This document shows, piece by piece, positions 1 through 9,407 of a stretch of 64,000 nucleotides of DNA. The first letter of the stretch is position 1; each line of letters begins with the position of its first letter. Position numbers and translations under genes: made by a program. The notes beneath the pieces were generated by a model. It was not told the origin of the DNA. It saw nothing but the letters and a program-made list of their open reading frames with translations, and did not search any database. Source of the DNA: Vibrio comitans (lineage in GTDB: Bacteria > Pseudomonadota > Gammaproteobacteria > Enterobacterales > Vibrionaceae); assembly GCA_024346835.1 (NCBI GenBank), contig AP024867.1, positions 992,001-1,056,000 of the forward strand, given 5' to 3'.

Positions 1-1
1 A

Positions 2-1045
2 GCGGATCTTATGGGCATGTTTGCACCAAACTCACTGATCCGAAAGCCTCTGATCATTGGCCATCGCGGCGTACCTTCACTGCTTCCTGAAAATACACTT
101 GAGAGTGCAGTCAAAGCGCTTGAGCTTGGCGTTGATGGCAACGAGTATGATGTGTACCTCTCGGCTGATAATCATGTTGTGGTAATGCATGATACGACCG
201 TCGATAGAACCACGGATGGCAGTGGCAACGTTGAAGAGATGACATTGGATGAGCTTCGTGCGCTGAGCATTCTCGATTTAGATGGCAATCCATCGTCGAT
301 GAAGATACCAACGTTAGAAGAGTTCTTTAGTGAATTCAAAGACGCGAAAATGACGCACTTCCTAGAGATTAAAAGTGCAAACCCTTTGATTGTGGATGAA
401 ATTGCTAAACTCACCAAAGAGTATGATGTTGCTGATCAGCTGATTGTCATCGCGTTCAGTGAACAACAAACTCAAAGAATGGCAGAAGTGATGCCGGAAA
501 TTCCTGTAGGCTTGCTAATTTCTCACAGTGAAGATAGAGACTCTGAAAGAACGCTAGTTAACATGCTGAAGAAGGTTCAGCCGCTGTCCACCACGTATAA
601 TCCGTCCTATGCGGCTTTGTCAGAGGACACGATCGGTATCGCTAAGCACCGCGGTATGACTCTGTGGCCTTGGACATACCGTTCACAAGCAGATCAGAAC
701 AAACACTATCTATGGGGCATTCATGGTCTAACAACAGATTATGCTCAGTGGTCAAGTGACAAAGTGGTGTCGGCTAAGGTATTAAGCGACCAAGTATCCA
801 TTGATGTGGGCAGCACCTTAGAAGTTGGTGTGGTATTGAGAGACCAGAAGGGAGTTGAACAATCTGATACAGCAAGAGCGTTTCTTGTCGCGCAGAGCAC
901 AGCTCAATATGAACAATCCGATGAAGGGGAACTAAGATTCTTATCTTCAGGAAAGGCTGAAGTGCTAGTCATGCATAAGCATCAGTTGGAGACAAGAGAG
1001 TCTTATCTTATTTACTCTCAGCCGGTAATTATTAATGTCAATTAA
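2..1045 (+). CDS. Glycerophosphodiester phosphodiesterase family protein (5' end probably outside window)
   Basis: GDPD-domain enzyme, expected to hydrolyse glycerophosphodiesters to glycerol-3-phosphate and an alcohol. Counting from the ATG at 11, the catalytic signature is visible: HRG at residues 18-20, the E45/D47 metal-binding pair and H60-D61, followed by a conserved MTLDEL segment. The GDPD barrel ends near residue 240. About 100 further residues form a beta-rich tail with no recognised domain. The frame is open to the left edge of the window, there is no visible ribosome site before the ATG at 11 and no signal peptide, so the true start is probably upstream and the protein longer, perhaps with another N-terminal domain. 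A strong terminator follows at 1095. Family assignment is firm; substrate and location are not known. Confidence 0.85.
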   Translation, partial: ADLMGMFAPNSLIRKPLIIGHRGVPSLLPENTLESAVKALELGVDGNEYDVYLSADNHVVVMHDTTVDRTTDGSGNVEEMTLDELRALSILDLDGNPSSMKIPTLEEFFSEFKDAKMTHFLEIKSANPLIVDEIAKLTKEYDVADQLIVIAFSEQQTQRMAEVMPEIPVGLLISHSEDRDSERTLVNMLKKVQPLSTTYNPSYAALSEDTIGIAKHRGMTLWPWTYRSQADQNKHYLWGIHGLTTDYAQWSSDKVVSAKVLSDQVSIDVGSTLEVGVVLRDQKGVEQSDTARAFLVAQSTAQYEQSDEGELRFLSSGKAEVLVMHKHQLETRESYLIYSQPVIINVN

Positions 1046-1094
1046 TACGGGTGCCGCACTTTATTTAATGTGAGGCGGTCATTCTATGGTTTAC

Positions 1095-1124
1095 AGCGGC
1101 TTTCCTAGGAAAGCCGCTTTTATC
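1095..1124 (+). terminator. Rho-independent terminator after the GDPD gene
   Basis: A 24-base perfect palindrome at 1095-1118 (arms AGCGGCTTTCCT / AGGAAAGCCGCT) runs into TTTTAT. It lies 50 bases past the GDPD stop codon. Its symmetry means it could also act on the opposite strand, but the T-run favours plus-strand termination. Confidence 0.85.
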
Positions 1125-1344
1125 ATTTTAAACAAAATAATCTGTTACTTCGAAATTCAACCCCCCCTTCTTTTTGGCTGCTCCTCTAAACAAGCGATCA
1201 TCGTAAAAGTGTATATCTTTCAATAATTTTGCTTTAAATAATCTGTCAGACTCACTAAAGCGTCTTTTGGGCTTATGGAAGTCAAATCTTAGTTAAATTT
1301 TGTTTTCAGTGAGTTTAGGGAGAGCATCAACAGATATTGATGAG

Positions 1345-1377
1345 CAAAAAAAAGCCCTAGCATTGTGGCTAGAGCTC
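1345..1377 (-). terminator. Rho-independent terminator of ugd
   Basis: Read on the minus strand, a GAGCTCTAGCC / GGCTAGGGCT-type imperfect stem is followed by a run of eight T residues (the A-run at 1346-1353 on the plus strand). It lies about 50 bases past the ugd stop. Between this hairpin and the GDPD terminator (1125-1344) I see no gene. Confidence 0.75.
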
Positions 1378-1422
1378 AGTAGACAATATTGAGGAAGTTC
1401 ACTGACTTCCTATGCGATAACG

Positions 1423-2589
1423 TTAGTCACTACCGAACAGGTCGCGAGTGTACACTTTCGCTTCAACGTCTTTGATGTCTTCAACCATACGGTTAGACAC
1501 AATCACATCAGAAACTTGTTTGAATTCTTCTAAATCACGAATGTTACGTGAATGGAAGAAGTGGTCTTCTTGAAGAACCGGTTCATATACCACAACCTCA
1601 ATGCCTTTTGCTTTCAATCTCTTCATGATGCCTTGAATCGATGATGCACGGAAGTTATCAGATCCAGCCTTCATGATAAGACGGTAGATTCCAACCACTT
1701 TTGGATTGCGCTTTAAGATAGAGTCCGCAACGAAGTCTTTACGCGTGCGGTTAGCATCCACAATCGCGCCAATGATGTTGTTTGGCACTTCTTCGTAGTT
1801 AGCAAGCAGCTGTTTGGTGTCTTTTGGTAGACAGTAACCGCCGTAGCCAAATGATGGATTGTTGTAGTGGTTACCAATACGAGGATCTAAACCTACACCT
1901 TCAATGATCTGACGAGCGTCAAGGCCGTGGGCTTCAGCGTAAGAGTCCAATTCGTTAAAGTATGCGACACGAAGTGCTAGGTAGGTATTAGAGAACAACT
2001 TAACGGCTTCGGCTTCTGTTGAATCCGTAAATAGCACATCAATATCAGTTTTCTCGGCGCCTTCGACTAATAGATCAGCAAACACCTTTGCTCGCTCACT
2101 GCGCTCACCCACGATAATACGAGATGGGTGCAAGTTGTCGTACAGTGCGCGACCTTCACGCAAAAACTCTGGAGAGAAGATGAGGTTTTCACAGCCAAGC
2201 TCTTCTTTGATGCGAGCGGTATAGCCTACAGGCACAGTGGATTTGATGATCATCACTGCGTCTGGGTTAATTTCCATGACTTGTTTAATCACGGTTTCAA
2301 CCGATGATGTGTTGAAGTAGTTCGTTTGTGGGTCGTAGTCAGTAGGCGTGGCGATGACAACATACTTAGCATCTTTATAAGCCAGTTCTTTGTCTAGCGT
2401 AGCGGTAAAGTTCAGCGCTTTCTCTGAAAGGAACTGTTCTATCTCAGCATCAACAATTGGTGATTTCTTGTTGTTCAGCAGTTCGACTTTCTCTGGGATG
2501 ATATCCACAGCCATAACTTCATGATGCTGCGCGAGCAATACCGCATTGGACAGACCAACATAGCCTGTACCGGCAATCGCTATTTTCAT
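1423..2589 (-). CDS. ugd: UDP-glucose 6-dehydrogenase
   Basis: Oxidises UDP-glucose twice with NAD to UDP-glucuronate, a cytoplasmic precursor for capsule and O-antigen sugars. At 388 residues it has the usual short bacterial length. The N-terminal Rossmann motif GTGYVG is at residues 7-12. The central domain carries the conserved SPEFLREG segment near 139-146 and the catalytic cysteine C253 in GYGGYCLPKD. The C-terminal nucleotide-binding half follows. It is transcribed alone, away from the polysaccharide operon 5.5 kb to its right, with its own terminator. It can supply UDP-glucuronate to that operon and to the epimerase whose relic remains near 6.4 kb. Start chosen at the first ATG, preceded on the minus strand by an AGGAAGAATT ribosome site. 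Assignment is firm. Confidence 0.96.
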   Translation of the reverse strand: MKIAIAGTGYVGLSNAVLLAQHHEVMAVDIIPEKVELLNNKKSPIVDAEIEQFLSEKALNFTATLDKELAYKDAKYVVIATPTDYDPQTNYFNTSSVETVIKQVMEINPDAVMIIKSTVPVGYTARIKEELGCENLIFSPEFLREGRALYDNLHPSRIIVGERSERAKVFADLLVEGAEKTDIDVLFTDSTEAEAVKLFSNTYLALRVAYFNELDSYAEAHGLDARQIIEGVGLDPRIGNHYNNPSFGYGGYCLPKDTKQLLANYEEVPNNIIGAIVDANRTRKDFVADSILKRNPKVVGIYRLIMKAGSDNFRASSIQGIMKRLKAKGIEVVVYEPVLQEDHFFHSRNIRDLEEFKQVSDVIVSNRMVEDIKDVEAKVYTRDLFGSD

Positions 2590-2933
2590 AATTCTTCCTT
2601 TGGATTATTTTTATTTTGCCAACGTTGGCGTGATTTTCTCACACTTCGATGTTGGTTTTAAGACAAATTGTGGCAAAGGCCAACTAACTTACGAGACATA
2701 CGGGATAAAGGGTAATGGTTTTCTACCTCAAACACCATATTAATAGTATTTCATACGTTAACTAGTTGCGAGTGACTAGGCGGAGAATTATGGCTCGTTA
2801 ATCCCTCAATTCTTCGTTTGACAACAATGCGCTAACACACAGCAATAAAGAATATTGTTCGCTTTTCATTAAAGTGTATTATTTTAATGTTATCAGTTGG
2901 TTATGGTGGTTTTACATGGATTACAGATAGAAT
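2590..2933. other. Divergent intergenic region between ugd and the YjbH gene
   Basis: 344 bases with no gene. It must hold the promoters of both divergent genes. The last 100 bases before 2934 are AT-rich. No operator could be named with confidence, and no JUMPstart/ops element is present here. Confidence 0.5.
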
Positions 2934-5015
2934 ATGGATGTTCTTTTGTACAAATTTACTTCACATCGATTGATCGTGGGCTCTATTCTCGCTTTTAGTG
3001 GCACTTCAATGGCGAGAGTGGACATTCTCCCTTCTCAGCAAGGCTTCAGTGGCCTGATATTTACCCCTAATGCCCAAACTCTGGAAACGGGGCGAGGCAG
3101 CGCGGCATTCGGCCAAGGTGTGCCTTATCGAGGCAGCATCGCCGAGCTGGATAGCTGGTATGTGAATGCCGGCGTACTGCCTCATTTGGAGGTGGGCGGT
3201 CGCATCGTCACTAAGACGTATAATTGCAACATTTACTTTGAATCCGATTGTGGCATTCGAGATCTGTCTGCAACCGCGAAATTCCAGCTTCCTTACCTAG
3301 AAGATTTGACCGGCTTTAACTTGGCCTTTGGTGCTCAAGATATTGGCGGGGCGGCAAGCAACTTTGATGCTTACTTTGTGGTCGCGGATACTGAAATCGA
3401 CGCATTTAATCTGCGCCTTAGTGGCGGGTACGGTAAATCGGATCTGAGCTTAGGTCTGCTTGACGGCCCGTTTGCCGGTGCAGAGTGGCAACCCTTTGAT
3501 TTTGTGCAATTGGCAGGGGAGTACGACGCACAAGAGTTTAATGCGGCAGTTCGCGTTATGACCCCAAGAGACATGCTCCCTTATGGCGCTCAAGTTGCGG
3601 CGCAGTATCAGCTTTATTCTGGGCACGAGAATCAAGACCAAACGCTATGGGGCGTCAGTGCTTCGGTTCCCTTTTTTGGGGATACCTTTATTCGGCAAAA
3701 ATACTCAGACATAAAGCCAGACTCTAAAGCTCAAGTTCTCACAGAACTGTCCAAAAGTGAGGCGAGCAGTATGACGCAACTTATCGGAAAGCTCGAACAA
3801 GAGGGCTTTGTGAACATTCGTGTGGGATCAAACCTGAATACCTTAGTGGTGGCGTTAGAAAATAAGCGTTATCAGCACAACACGATGGACGGGGCAGGCG
3901 TTGCGCTGGGCATTATTTCCGCTCACGCGGGTGAAGGTATATTTGCTGAACTGCTAGGAGCAGCTGGCAGAGTGCAACACGTAGAGCTGATACTGATTCA
4001 AAACAAAATCCCAATGCTTGCAATTAATACTGAGCTCAATTGTTATCGAGAGTTTCTGGAAAATGGTGGCAAGTGTACTCAGACCCAGTTTACCAATCAT
4101 GATCTTGCTGTAAAGCTTGAACAAACAACCTGGCGCTACGAAACCACGAATGATGGCTTTGGGTACAGTGAGCTGATTTTCTCGCCAGTTATGAACTACG
4201 CGGTTGCAACGGAATATGGGTTTTTTGACTATTCACTAGGTCTTGGAACCAATCTGTATACGCCGCTTTGGAAAGGCGCGGCAATTGATGTCAGGCACAT
4301 CTTGCCTATCGCCAACAGCGATGATTACGATGATGGTTACTATGAATACGATGCGTTGGAAAACGAAGTCGATCGCGCTTTAGTGCATCAAGCGTTTCGT
4401 TTACCGCTCGATGCGATGACGTTATTCAGTGCTGGATTAATACGAAGTGATTATTACGGCGGTCAGAATGAAACTCAGTGGTACAGTCAAAGCGGCATGC
4501 ATAACCTCGGCTTTGAAGTCGGTTATTTTGAAGCAAAAGACAGTATTGATGTTGATGCTCGTACGCCGTTGCTCGCTCACTATCGCTTGTCGGTTGCGCA
4601 GTGGAACTGGCAGATGCAAGTGGAAGGTGGCGAGTTTTGGGGCGGCGATCAAGGCGTCAGAGCCACCACCAGTCATTGGTTAGGCGATACGCGATTGGAC
4701 GCCTCTTACTTAAACAGCGAATCAGAGCAGTTTGTTACCCTGAATGTATCCATACCGATCACGGTGTGGCGTGGTATGAAACCGGATTACTTGACCGTAC
4801 GCGGTGTGAGCGAGTGGAACTTTGGCGTGCAGACGCGCGTTGGGGAATCGCACAATCAGTTGAATACGGGGCTCGGTCAAACGGCGAACAACTACCACAA
4901 TCTCGATAGACAGTACTTTAATAGGGCGCGCCTCAGCCCGAACTACTTTGAAAATAACTCGGTTCGTTTAAGAAATGCGTATCTGCGTTATTTGAATGAA
5001 GTGGTGTACGAGTAA
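2934..5015 (+). CDS. YjbH/GfcD-type outer-membrane exopolysaccharide protein
   Basis: A 693-residue protein of the YjbH-domain family, known from the E. coli yjbEFGH and gfcABCD exopolysaccharide operons and thought to sit in the outer membrane as a large beta-rich protein. A signal peptide is visible: a hydrophobic stretch at about residues 12-24 and likely cleavage after SMA (residue 27). The mature start 'QQGFSGLIFTPNAQ' is typical of the family, as are the many alternating aromatic beta strands and the C-terminal RLRNAYLRYLNEVVYE-like end. YjbH normally travels with YjbE, F and G partners. None is present here, so it is an orphan copy. Codon use and base composition are ordinary compared with the AT-rich operon downstream. 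The ribosome site is weak. Family firm, function inferred. Confidence 0.85.
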   Translation: MDVLLYKFTSHRLIVGSILAFSGTSMARVDILPSQQGFSGLIFTPNAQTLETGRGSAAFGQGVPYRGSIAELDSWYVNAGVLPHLEVGGRIVTKTYNCNIYFESDCGIRDLSATAKFQLPYLEDLTGFNLAFGAQDIGGAASNFDAYFVVADTEIDAFNLRLSGGYGKSDLSLGLLDGPFAGAEWQPFDFVQLAGEYDAQEFNAAVRVMTPRDMLPYGAQVAAQYQLYSGHENQDQTLWGVSASVPFFGDTFIRQKYSDIKPDSKAQVLTELSKSEASSMTQLIGKLEQEGFVNIRVGSNLNTLVVALENKRYQHNTMDGAGVALGIISAHAGEGIFAELLGAAGRVQHVELILIQNKIPMLAINTELNCYREFLENGGKCTQTQFTNHDLAVKLEQTTWRYETTNDGFGYSELIFSPVMNYAVATEYGFFDYSLGLGTNLYTPLWKGAAIDVRHILPIANSDDYDDGYYEYDALENEVDRALVHQAFRLPLDAMTLFSAGLIRSDYYGGQNETQWYSQSGMHNLGFEVGYFEAKDSIDVDARTPLLAHYRLSVAQWNWQMQVEGGEFWGGDQGVRATTSHWLGDTRLDASYLNSESEQFVTLNVSIPITVWRGMKPDYLTVRGVSEWNFGVQTRVGESHNQLNTGLGQTANNYHNLDRQYFNRARLSPNYFENNSVRLRNAYLRYLNEVVYE

Positions 5016-5040
5016 GGCGAGCCTAGTTATAAGTAAGTAG

Positions 5041-5077
5041 AAGATGATGCGATTAGCACACCTATTCGCATCATCTT
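5041..5077 (+). terminator. Hairpin after the YjbH gene
   Basis: A perfect 12-base stem (AAGATGATGCGA / TCGCATCATCTT) with a 13-base loop lies 26 bases past the stop codon. No T-run follows, so it may be a weak or Rho-assisted terminator. Confidence 0.45.
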
Positions 5078-5206
5078 GTGATTAGAATAAGTGTTGATGT
5101 GGAGCGTGACGGCCTGCGCAAACTTAAGAAGACTGTCTCAAAAAGGCCATATTAGCCTTAATACTGTCTCAGCTATTATCGGTTACTAGCGTTATCTTCA
5201 TAGTAA

Positions 5207-6102
5207 TATTCAAGTGCGATTGAAGGTGAAAAATTGAATGCGTTTTCGGTTCGCTCCTCACTCGCGAATAAGTTAGGGGTGTCGGAAGAAAAACCGTTTC
5301 CAACCACTGAGCAAACCGATGGCTTAGCGGACATCATGTTAGACGCTATCGAGCGTCTAGAAGAGCCTCTGACGTTAGAGCGTATACGTTGTTCAATCCC
5401 GTGGTAGGCGGAAAGTGGCGAGGGGATGCGCCAATGCAAGTCGTGTCAGGACGTATTGATAGACCGAATGTCCACTTTGAAGCGCCACCACGAACGGTGC
5501 TGGAAGATGAATTGGATCAATTCGCAGAATGGTTTAACACGTCTAGAACGGATGCCATTGTAGACCCTCTATTAAGAGCTGCCATCACGCATCTTTGGTT
5601 TGTTACCTTGCATCCGCTTGATGATGGCAATGGGCGTATCACTCGTCTTCTGACCGATTTGGCATTGGCCCAGGCTGATAAGCAATCGGTTCGTTTTTAT
5701 GCCATGTCTGTGGGGATCATGGCCAATCGCAAAAGCTATTATGAAATACTCGAACAAACCCAGAAAGGTGATCTTGATATCACTGAGTGGATAGTGTGGT
5801 TTTGTAAAGTCCTCAATGAAACGTTCGCTGATGTCTTAAATGAGATTGAGCTGACTATACAGAAAACCAATTATTGGAGGAAAGTTGATCAGACAAAGCT
5901 CTCATCTGAACAAACAAAAGTACTTAATCGACTTTTAGATGGCGATTTTCCCGAAGGGATAAATACCAGTCAGTACCACAAGCTCTCAAAGGTCAGCAAG
6001 CCAACCGCAACTCGGCACCTTGCTTATTTGGTAGAAATAGGGTGTCTAAAGAGGACTGATGCTGGTGGTCGAAGTACAAGATATGTGCTCAATACAGCTT
6101 GA
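5207..6102 (+). pseudogene. Fic/DOC family AMP-transferase, frameshifted and 5'-truncated
   Basis: Fic proteins transfer AMP from ATP onto hydroxyl groups of target proteins. Two out-of-frame pieces remain. Piece 1 (5207-5407) encodes SSAIEGEKLNAF, which contains the (S/T)xxxE(G/N) inhibitory-helix motif, and ends at a TAG. Piece 2 (5389-6102, 237 residues) begins at LFNPVVGGKW and carries the Fic active site HPLDDGNGR at residues 75-83, then a C-terminal winged-helix-like segment (about residues 165-237). Compared with the family, a few residues (around a GW.. segment) are lost at about 5387, together with the frame. The N-terminus before SSAIEG is also missing, with a stop directly upstream. 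If piece 2 were translated (only a TTG start, no clear ribosome site), it would be a Fic core without its inhibitory helix. Most likely dead. Confidence 0.8.
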
Positions 6103-6342
6103 TATACTTAGGGTGGCACAGGGTGTTATTGTGGCGGGAGTTTTGTTTGGGTGAAGTCTCCCCAATAGGCCCAACTTCGCTTTTAATCCTCGTGACTCTG
6201 TGTTTTATCTTGTTAAAGTATCAGCTTAACTTTCTATCGCGAATTTGAGTTCTTTTTTAGGCGGTTGATCTGTTCAAAAAGTGGCTCAGTCCGCAATTTA
6301 ATAACGTGTAATATGGTGTAATGTTGATTATTGAATGGAAAC

Positions 6343-6626
6343 TACATCCTATTCAATTCAAACTCGCATACGTATGCAGACGCAAACTTAGTTGGGCACT
6401 TAACATCCTTAAGAGATGTCGTCACGATAAAGTGAAACACCTAGCTTACACATCATCGAGCAGTGTGTATGGGTTAAATGCAAAAACGCTGTTTTTAACT
6501 GCTGTTAACTTTATTATCTGCTTTCGACGAGATGTGTTACCGCTGCTGCTACTTGATACATACCTGTTGTTGAATGGGAGGCCATTGTCGCCAACTCTTC
6601 AAAACACGGGATACTGGCCTAGGTGA
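6343..6626 (+). pseudogene. Relic of UDP-glucuronate 4-epimerase-like gene (SDR family)
   Basis: A short decayed stretch of an extended SDR sugar-nucleotide epimerase. In one frame SNSHTYADANLVGHL can be read (about 6352-6400). After a frameshift it continues as NILKRCRHDKVKHLAYTSSS and SVYGLNAKT (about 6400-6490). This pair of motifs (ANLVG..NIL and the catalytic-serine segment SSSSVYG) is characteristic of CapI/UDP-glucuronate 4-epimerases. The glycine-rich N-terminus and the YxxxK tyrosine are gone. The remaining open frame to 6626 shows no recognisable similarity. It implies that a larger polysaccharide locus once extended here and could have used the UDP-glucuronate made by ugd. Confidence 0.65.
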
Positions 6627-6818
6627 AGTGGTGCACCTGTTAAAATGTGCGTCTGATATGGATGAGTTAAAAGCATAGCGAGTAGGGCATGGTTCTTCTT
6701 TTACTCATATTGGATGCTCCATCCATTTAAGTTGGCAAATCTTGTTCGTAAGTGGAAGAAAACCTATGCAACAATGCTTGAGAAAAGAGCTTAAGACATA
6801 GCCTTTGCGTTTCTTCCG

Positions 6819-7107
6819 TTATGGCATAAATAGATTCATCAAATTATCAAACGTCTTACCATTCTGTACTGAAGTGTTGGATACATAGGGAGCATACACA
6901 TCAATCAGCAGTCTTGTATCGCTGTGGCCTAACATGTACGAGATATACAGAGGGTTTTCGCGTGCCGCGATATGAAGCACAGCGGCGGTATGGCGAGTCT
7001 CGTAAGCACTTCTTTCGGCAAGCCCTGCTTTTTTAGTGTTGGATACCAAATAGCGGTTCAGTTCTTTGATTGTGGAATAGAGATAGTATTCATGAATCTA
7101 CTCTCCT
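6819..7107 (-). pseudogene. C-terminal fragment of a tyrosine recombinase (phage/island integrase)
   Basis: About 95 codons survive, starting just after an in-frame stop at about 7108. The catalytic end of a tyrosine recombinase is readable: YETRHTAAVL (the H-x-x-R-type box), then YMLGHSDTRLL and the nucleophile tyrosine in DVYAPYV. The N-terminal arm and core-binding domains and the first catalytic arginine are missing. It is a relic of an integrated element and marks the region left of the polysaccharide operon as a former insertion hot spot. No attachment-site repeats could be identified by eye. Confidence 0.75.
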
Positions 7108-7947
7108 CGCATTGAAAGGTAAGTGCTATTTATGGCTGTTTCATATTGGTTAAAGATCTTGTGCGATTACCTGTTATCGCAGCTCAGAATTGTTAGAGCG
7201 AGGGGATACTTTAGCATGCCAGAAGCTCCCGACTTTTGACGTACTAGTCTCTTATTCTCGCCCTAGCTTAGTTCCAAATTATTTGCTCTATTTGGGACTT
7301 CTTCTTTTATATGGCCTAAATAAACTCTAAATTCTCGCGGTAATATTTCCGAAACTAACATTTATAATGGGCAATCATGGACCTAAATGTTCTCTTATAT
7401 CGGAGGTGGTGAGATAAGAATCGTCCGTTGCTAGCGTAATTGAATGTGATATTGTATTTTTAGCTATCTGTAAAATAAACAAAGATCTTGACATTGATGA
7501 GCAGAGCAAAAGACAGTGTGAAATTACCTAATGTGGTGTTGGTTTTCCTTGCCAGTGACTTAAGCTTCACCACCACCACCACCACCACTATTCACTTAAC
7601 TTCCAAAGAGCAAACTAGCTGACTATATGCGGGATCTTATATCCCTGCAGTGTGGAAATGGGCCTCGATAAATAGACCTTGTGCGGTTCATTGGATTCTA
7701 ATCCTTGATTAGAATGACTCAACATCAATTTCATCTCCTCTGTTATGGCACGACACGAATAGGTGCGGTTTGCAAATTTAGTACTGCCCTTTTGGTGGCG
7801 TGTTAACGTGGTTAGTTGACGTTTGGTTGTGTAGAAAACTAGCAAGTGATGCGTTTCGAGGCATTTAGCCCCTTAACTTAATGGAAGTGTCGGTCGTAAT
7901 GAACTATCATTGAGCGTCATGTTGATGCTTAGATAGTTGACATTTTT
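7108..7947. other. Gene-poor region upstream of the polysaccharide operon
   Basis: 840 bases with no gene I can support. It contains a CAC triplet run (7568-7588) and a 76-codon minus-strand open frame (7615-7845) with no recognised similarity, here taken as chance or relic. The promoter of the polysaccharide operon must lie in its right part, ahead of the JUMPstart at 7948. Confidence 0.5.
7568..7588 (+). repeat. CAC trinucleotide repeat, seven units
   Basis: Seven tandem CAC units outside any recognisable gene. A run of this kind can change length by replication slippage, but nothing here shows that it controls a gene. Confidence 0.8.
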
Positions 7948-7980
7948 GCCTCTGGGAGCCAAACCTAGGGGCGGTAGCGT
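7948..7980 (+). promoter_or_regulatory. JUMPstart element with ops site (RfaH recruitment)
   Basis: The 11-base ops core GGCGGTAGCGT is perfect at 7970-7980. It is preceded by CTCTGGGAGCC (7950-7960) and AAACCTAGG, matching the JUMPstart layout found in leaders of enterobacterial and vibrio polysaccharide operons. In known systems, RNA polymerase pauses at ops and RfaH loads to suppress termination and assist translation of long operons. The site is 180 bases before the wzx start, so it should act on the transcript that runs through to about 26.7 kb. Confidence 0.93.
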
Positions 7981-8159
7981 TTCTGGATACTACTGACAAC
8001 TTCTTAAGTTGCTAATTAGCGAGATTTTTTAACAAAAATCGGTATTGTTCGCTCTGAGTCAGTAGGCGAAAAAGAATTCGCGATCTTGACTAAATAACAC
8101 TCCAGAAAGATTCTCAAATCTGAGATAAAAAACGTAAAAACAAGGGTTAAAAATTTACA

Positions 8160-9407
8160 TTGAATTTAGCAAAGACGTCTTTACTGAGTTTTGTTTCCAC
8201 AGTTGTGAAATTGCTTTCTGGACTGGTCATAAACAAAGCTATTGCCTTGTTTATAGGGCCAACAGGTTTAGCTTTAATTGGGCAATTTCAGAACTCTCAA
8301 GCTATGGTGCGAACAATAGCGCAAGGAGGGATCAATAATGGAGTCACAAAGTACACGGCAGAGTTCAATGATGATAACTCTGCTCGCTTTAGCCTTTGGA
8401 GTACATCGTTAAAAATAACGATATTTCTGTCAATTACGATGAGTTTATTACTGATATTGGCAGCTAAGCCTCTTTCGGTCTATGTTTTTAATTCTGATGA
8501 CTATCAGTATGTGTTAACACTATTTGGCTTTACTCTTGTTCTTTTTTCAGTAAATCAATTATTACTATCTATCCTTAATGGTCTTAAGGAAATAAAGCGC
8601 TTTATTTTTGTTAATATTATCCAAAGTATATACAGTCTGGTTTTTACTACACTTCTCATTGTGTTTTGGAAATTAGATGGCGCGTTAATAGCTTTAGTTA
8701 CTAATCAATCGGTAATCTTACTTTTTCTTATATACAATCTAAGAAAGCACAAATTGATTAATGTAAAAAATCTTTTGGCACCATTTGATAAAATATTAGC
8801 AATCAAGCTAAGTAAATACTCGTTGATGACTTTATTTTCTGCTCTGATTACACCTGCATCATATCTGTTTATCCGCAACTTCATCGGAGAAAACTTGTCT
8901 TGGCAAGATGCCGGCTATTGGCAAGCAATGATGTACATATCAACAATGTACTTGATGGTGATCACTACAGCACTAAGCACTTACTACTTGCCGAGATTAT
9001 CTGAAATAAAAGAAAAAGCTGAACTAAGATCTGAACTAGTGAGTGGATATAAGATCATTACACCTATACTTTTAGTTGTGACGTTGTCGGTGTTTTTTCT
9101 GAAAGACGTTGCACTTTGGCTTTTGTTTACAGAAGAGTTTCGTCCAATGTTGCAACTTTTTAAATGGCAGCTCGTTGGAGATTTCTTTAAAATTCTTTCT
9201 TGGCTACTTGCTTATCTTATGTTAGCCAAAGCAATGACGAAGTTATTTATAATTACAGAGATAGTTTTTGGTATATTATTTGTCGCTTTTTCGATACTGT
9301 TTGTAAACGTTTTTGGATTGGTTGGCATAAGTTATGCGTTTGCCTGTAATTATGCGGTGTATTTTTTAACCATGATTGTTGTTATGAGAAAACATATTTA
9401 TGACTAA
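8160..9407 (+). CDS. wzx: Wzx-type polysaccharide flippase (MATE/MOP superfamily)
   Basis: Expected to flip the undecaprenyl-linked repeat unit across the inner membrane. 415 residues, almost entirely hydrophobic with about 12 membrane segments, and the N-terminal pattern of WzxE-like O-antigen translocases: 'KTSLLSFVSTVVK', then 'IGPTGLALIGQFQN' at about 33-46. First gene after the ops element. The start is a TTG, chosen because MNLAKTSLL aligns with the usual family N-terminus and no better start lies nearby. The Shine-Dalgarno sequence is weak. Its end overlaps rmlB by 8 bases. Low GC compared with flanking chromosomal genes suggests horizontal transfer with the rest of the cluster. Confidence 0.88.
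   Translation: MNLAKTSLLSFVSTVVKLLSGLVINKAIALFIGPTGLALIGQFQNSQAMVRTIAQGGINNGVTKYTAEFNDDNSARFSLWSTSLKITIFLSITMSLLLILAAKPLSVYVFNSDDYQYVLTLFGFTLVLFSVNQLLLSILNGLKEIKRFIFVNIIQSIYSLVFTTLLIVFWKLDGALIALVTNQSVILLFLIYNLRKHKLINVKNLLAPFDKILAIKLSKYSLMTLFSALITPASYLFIRNFIGENLSWQDAGYWQAMMYISTMYLMVITTALSTYYLPRLSEIKEKAELRSELVSGYKIITPILLVVTLSVFFLKDVALWLLFTEEFRPMLQLFKWQLVGDFFKILSWLLAYLMLAKAMTKLFIITEIVFGILFVAFSILFVNVFGLVGISYAFACNYAVYFLTMIVVMRKHIYD

Noticed and set aside
1125..1344. Possible small genes between the GDPD and ugd terminators
   Set aside because: No open frame with coding character or ribosome site; only AT-rich spacer.
4447..4909. Open frames overlapping the YjbH gene in other frames
   Set aside because: They lie wholly inside a well-supported gene and show no family motifs.
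6321..6626. 101-codon frame as an intact gene
   Set aside because: Only the middle encodes epimerase motifs and the upstream half lies in another frame, so it is a relic.
7568..7588. CAC run as a CRISPR or phase-variable gene
   Set aside because: No direct repeats with spacers and no coding frame through it.
7615..7845. 76-codon minus-strand open frame in the gene-poor stretch
   Set aside because: No recognisable similarity, no clear ribosome site and situated among relics; kept as probable chance frame.
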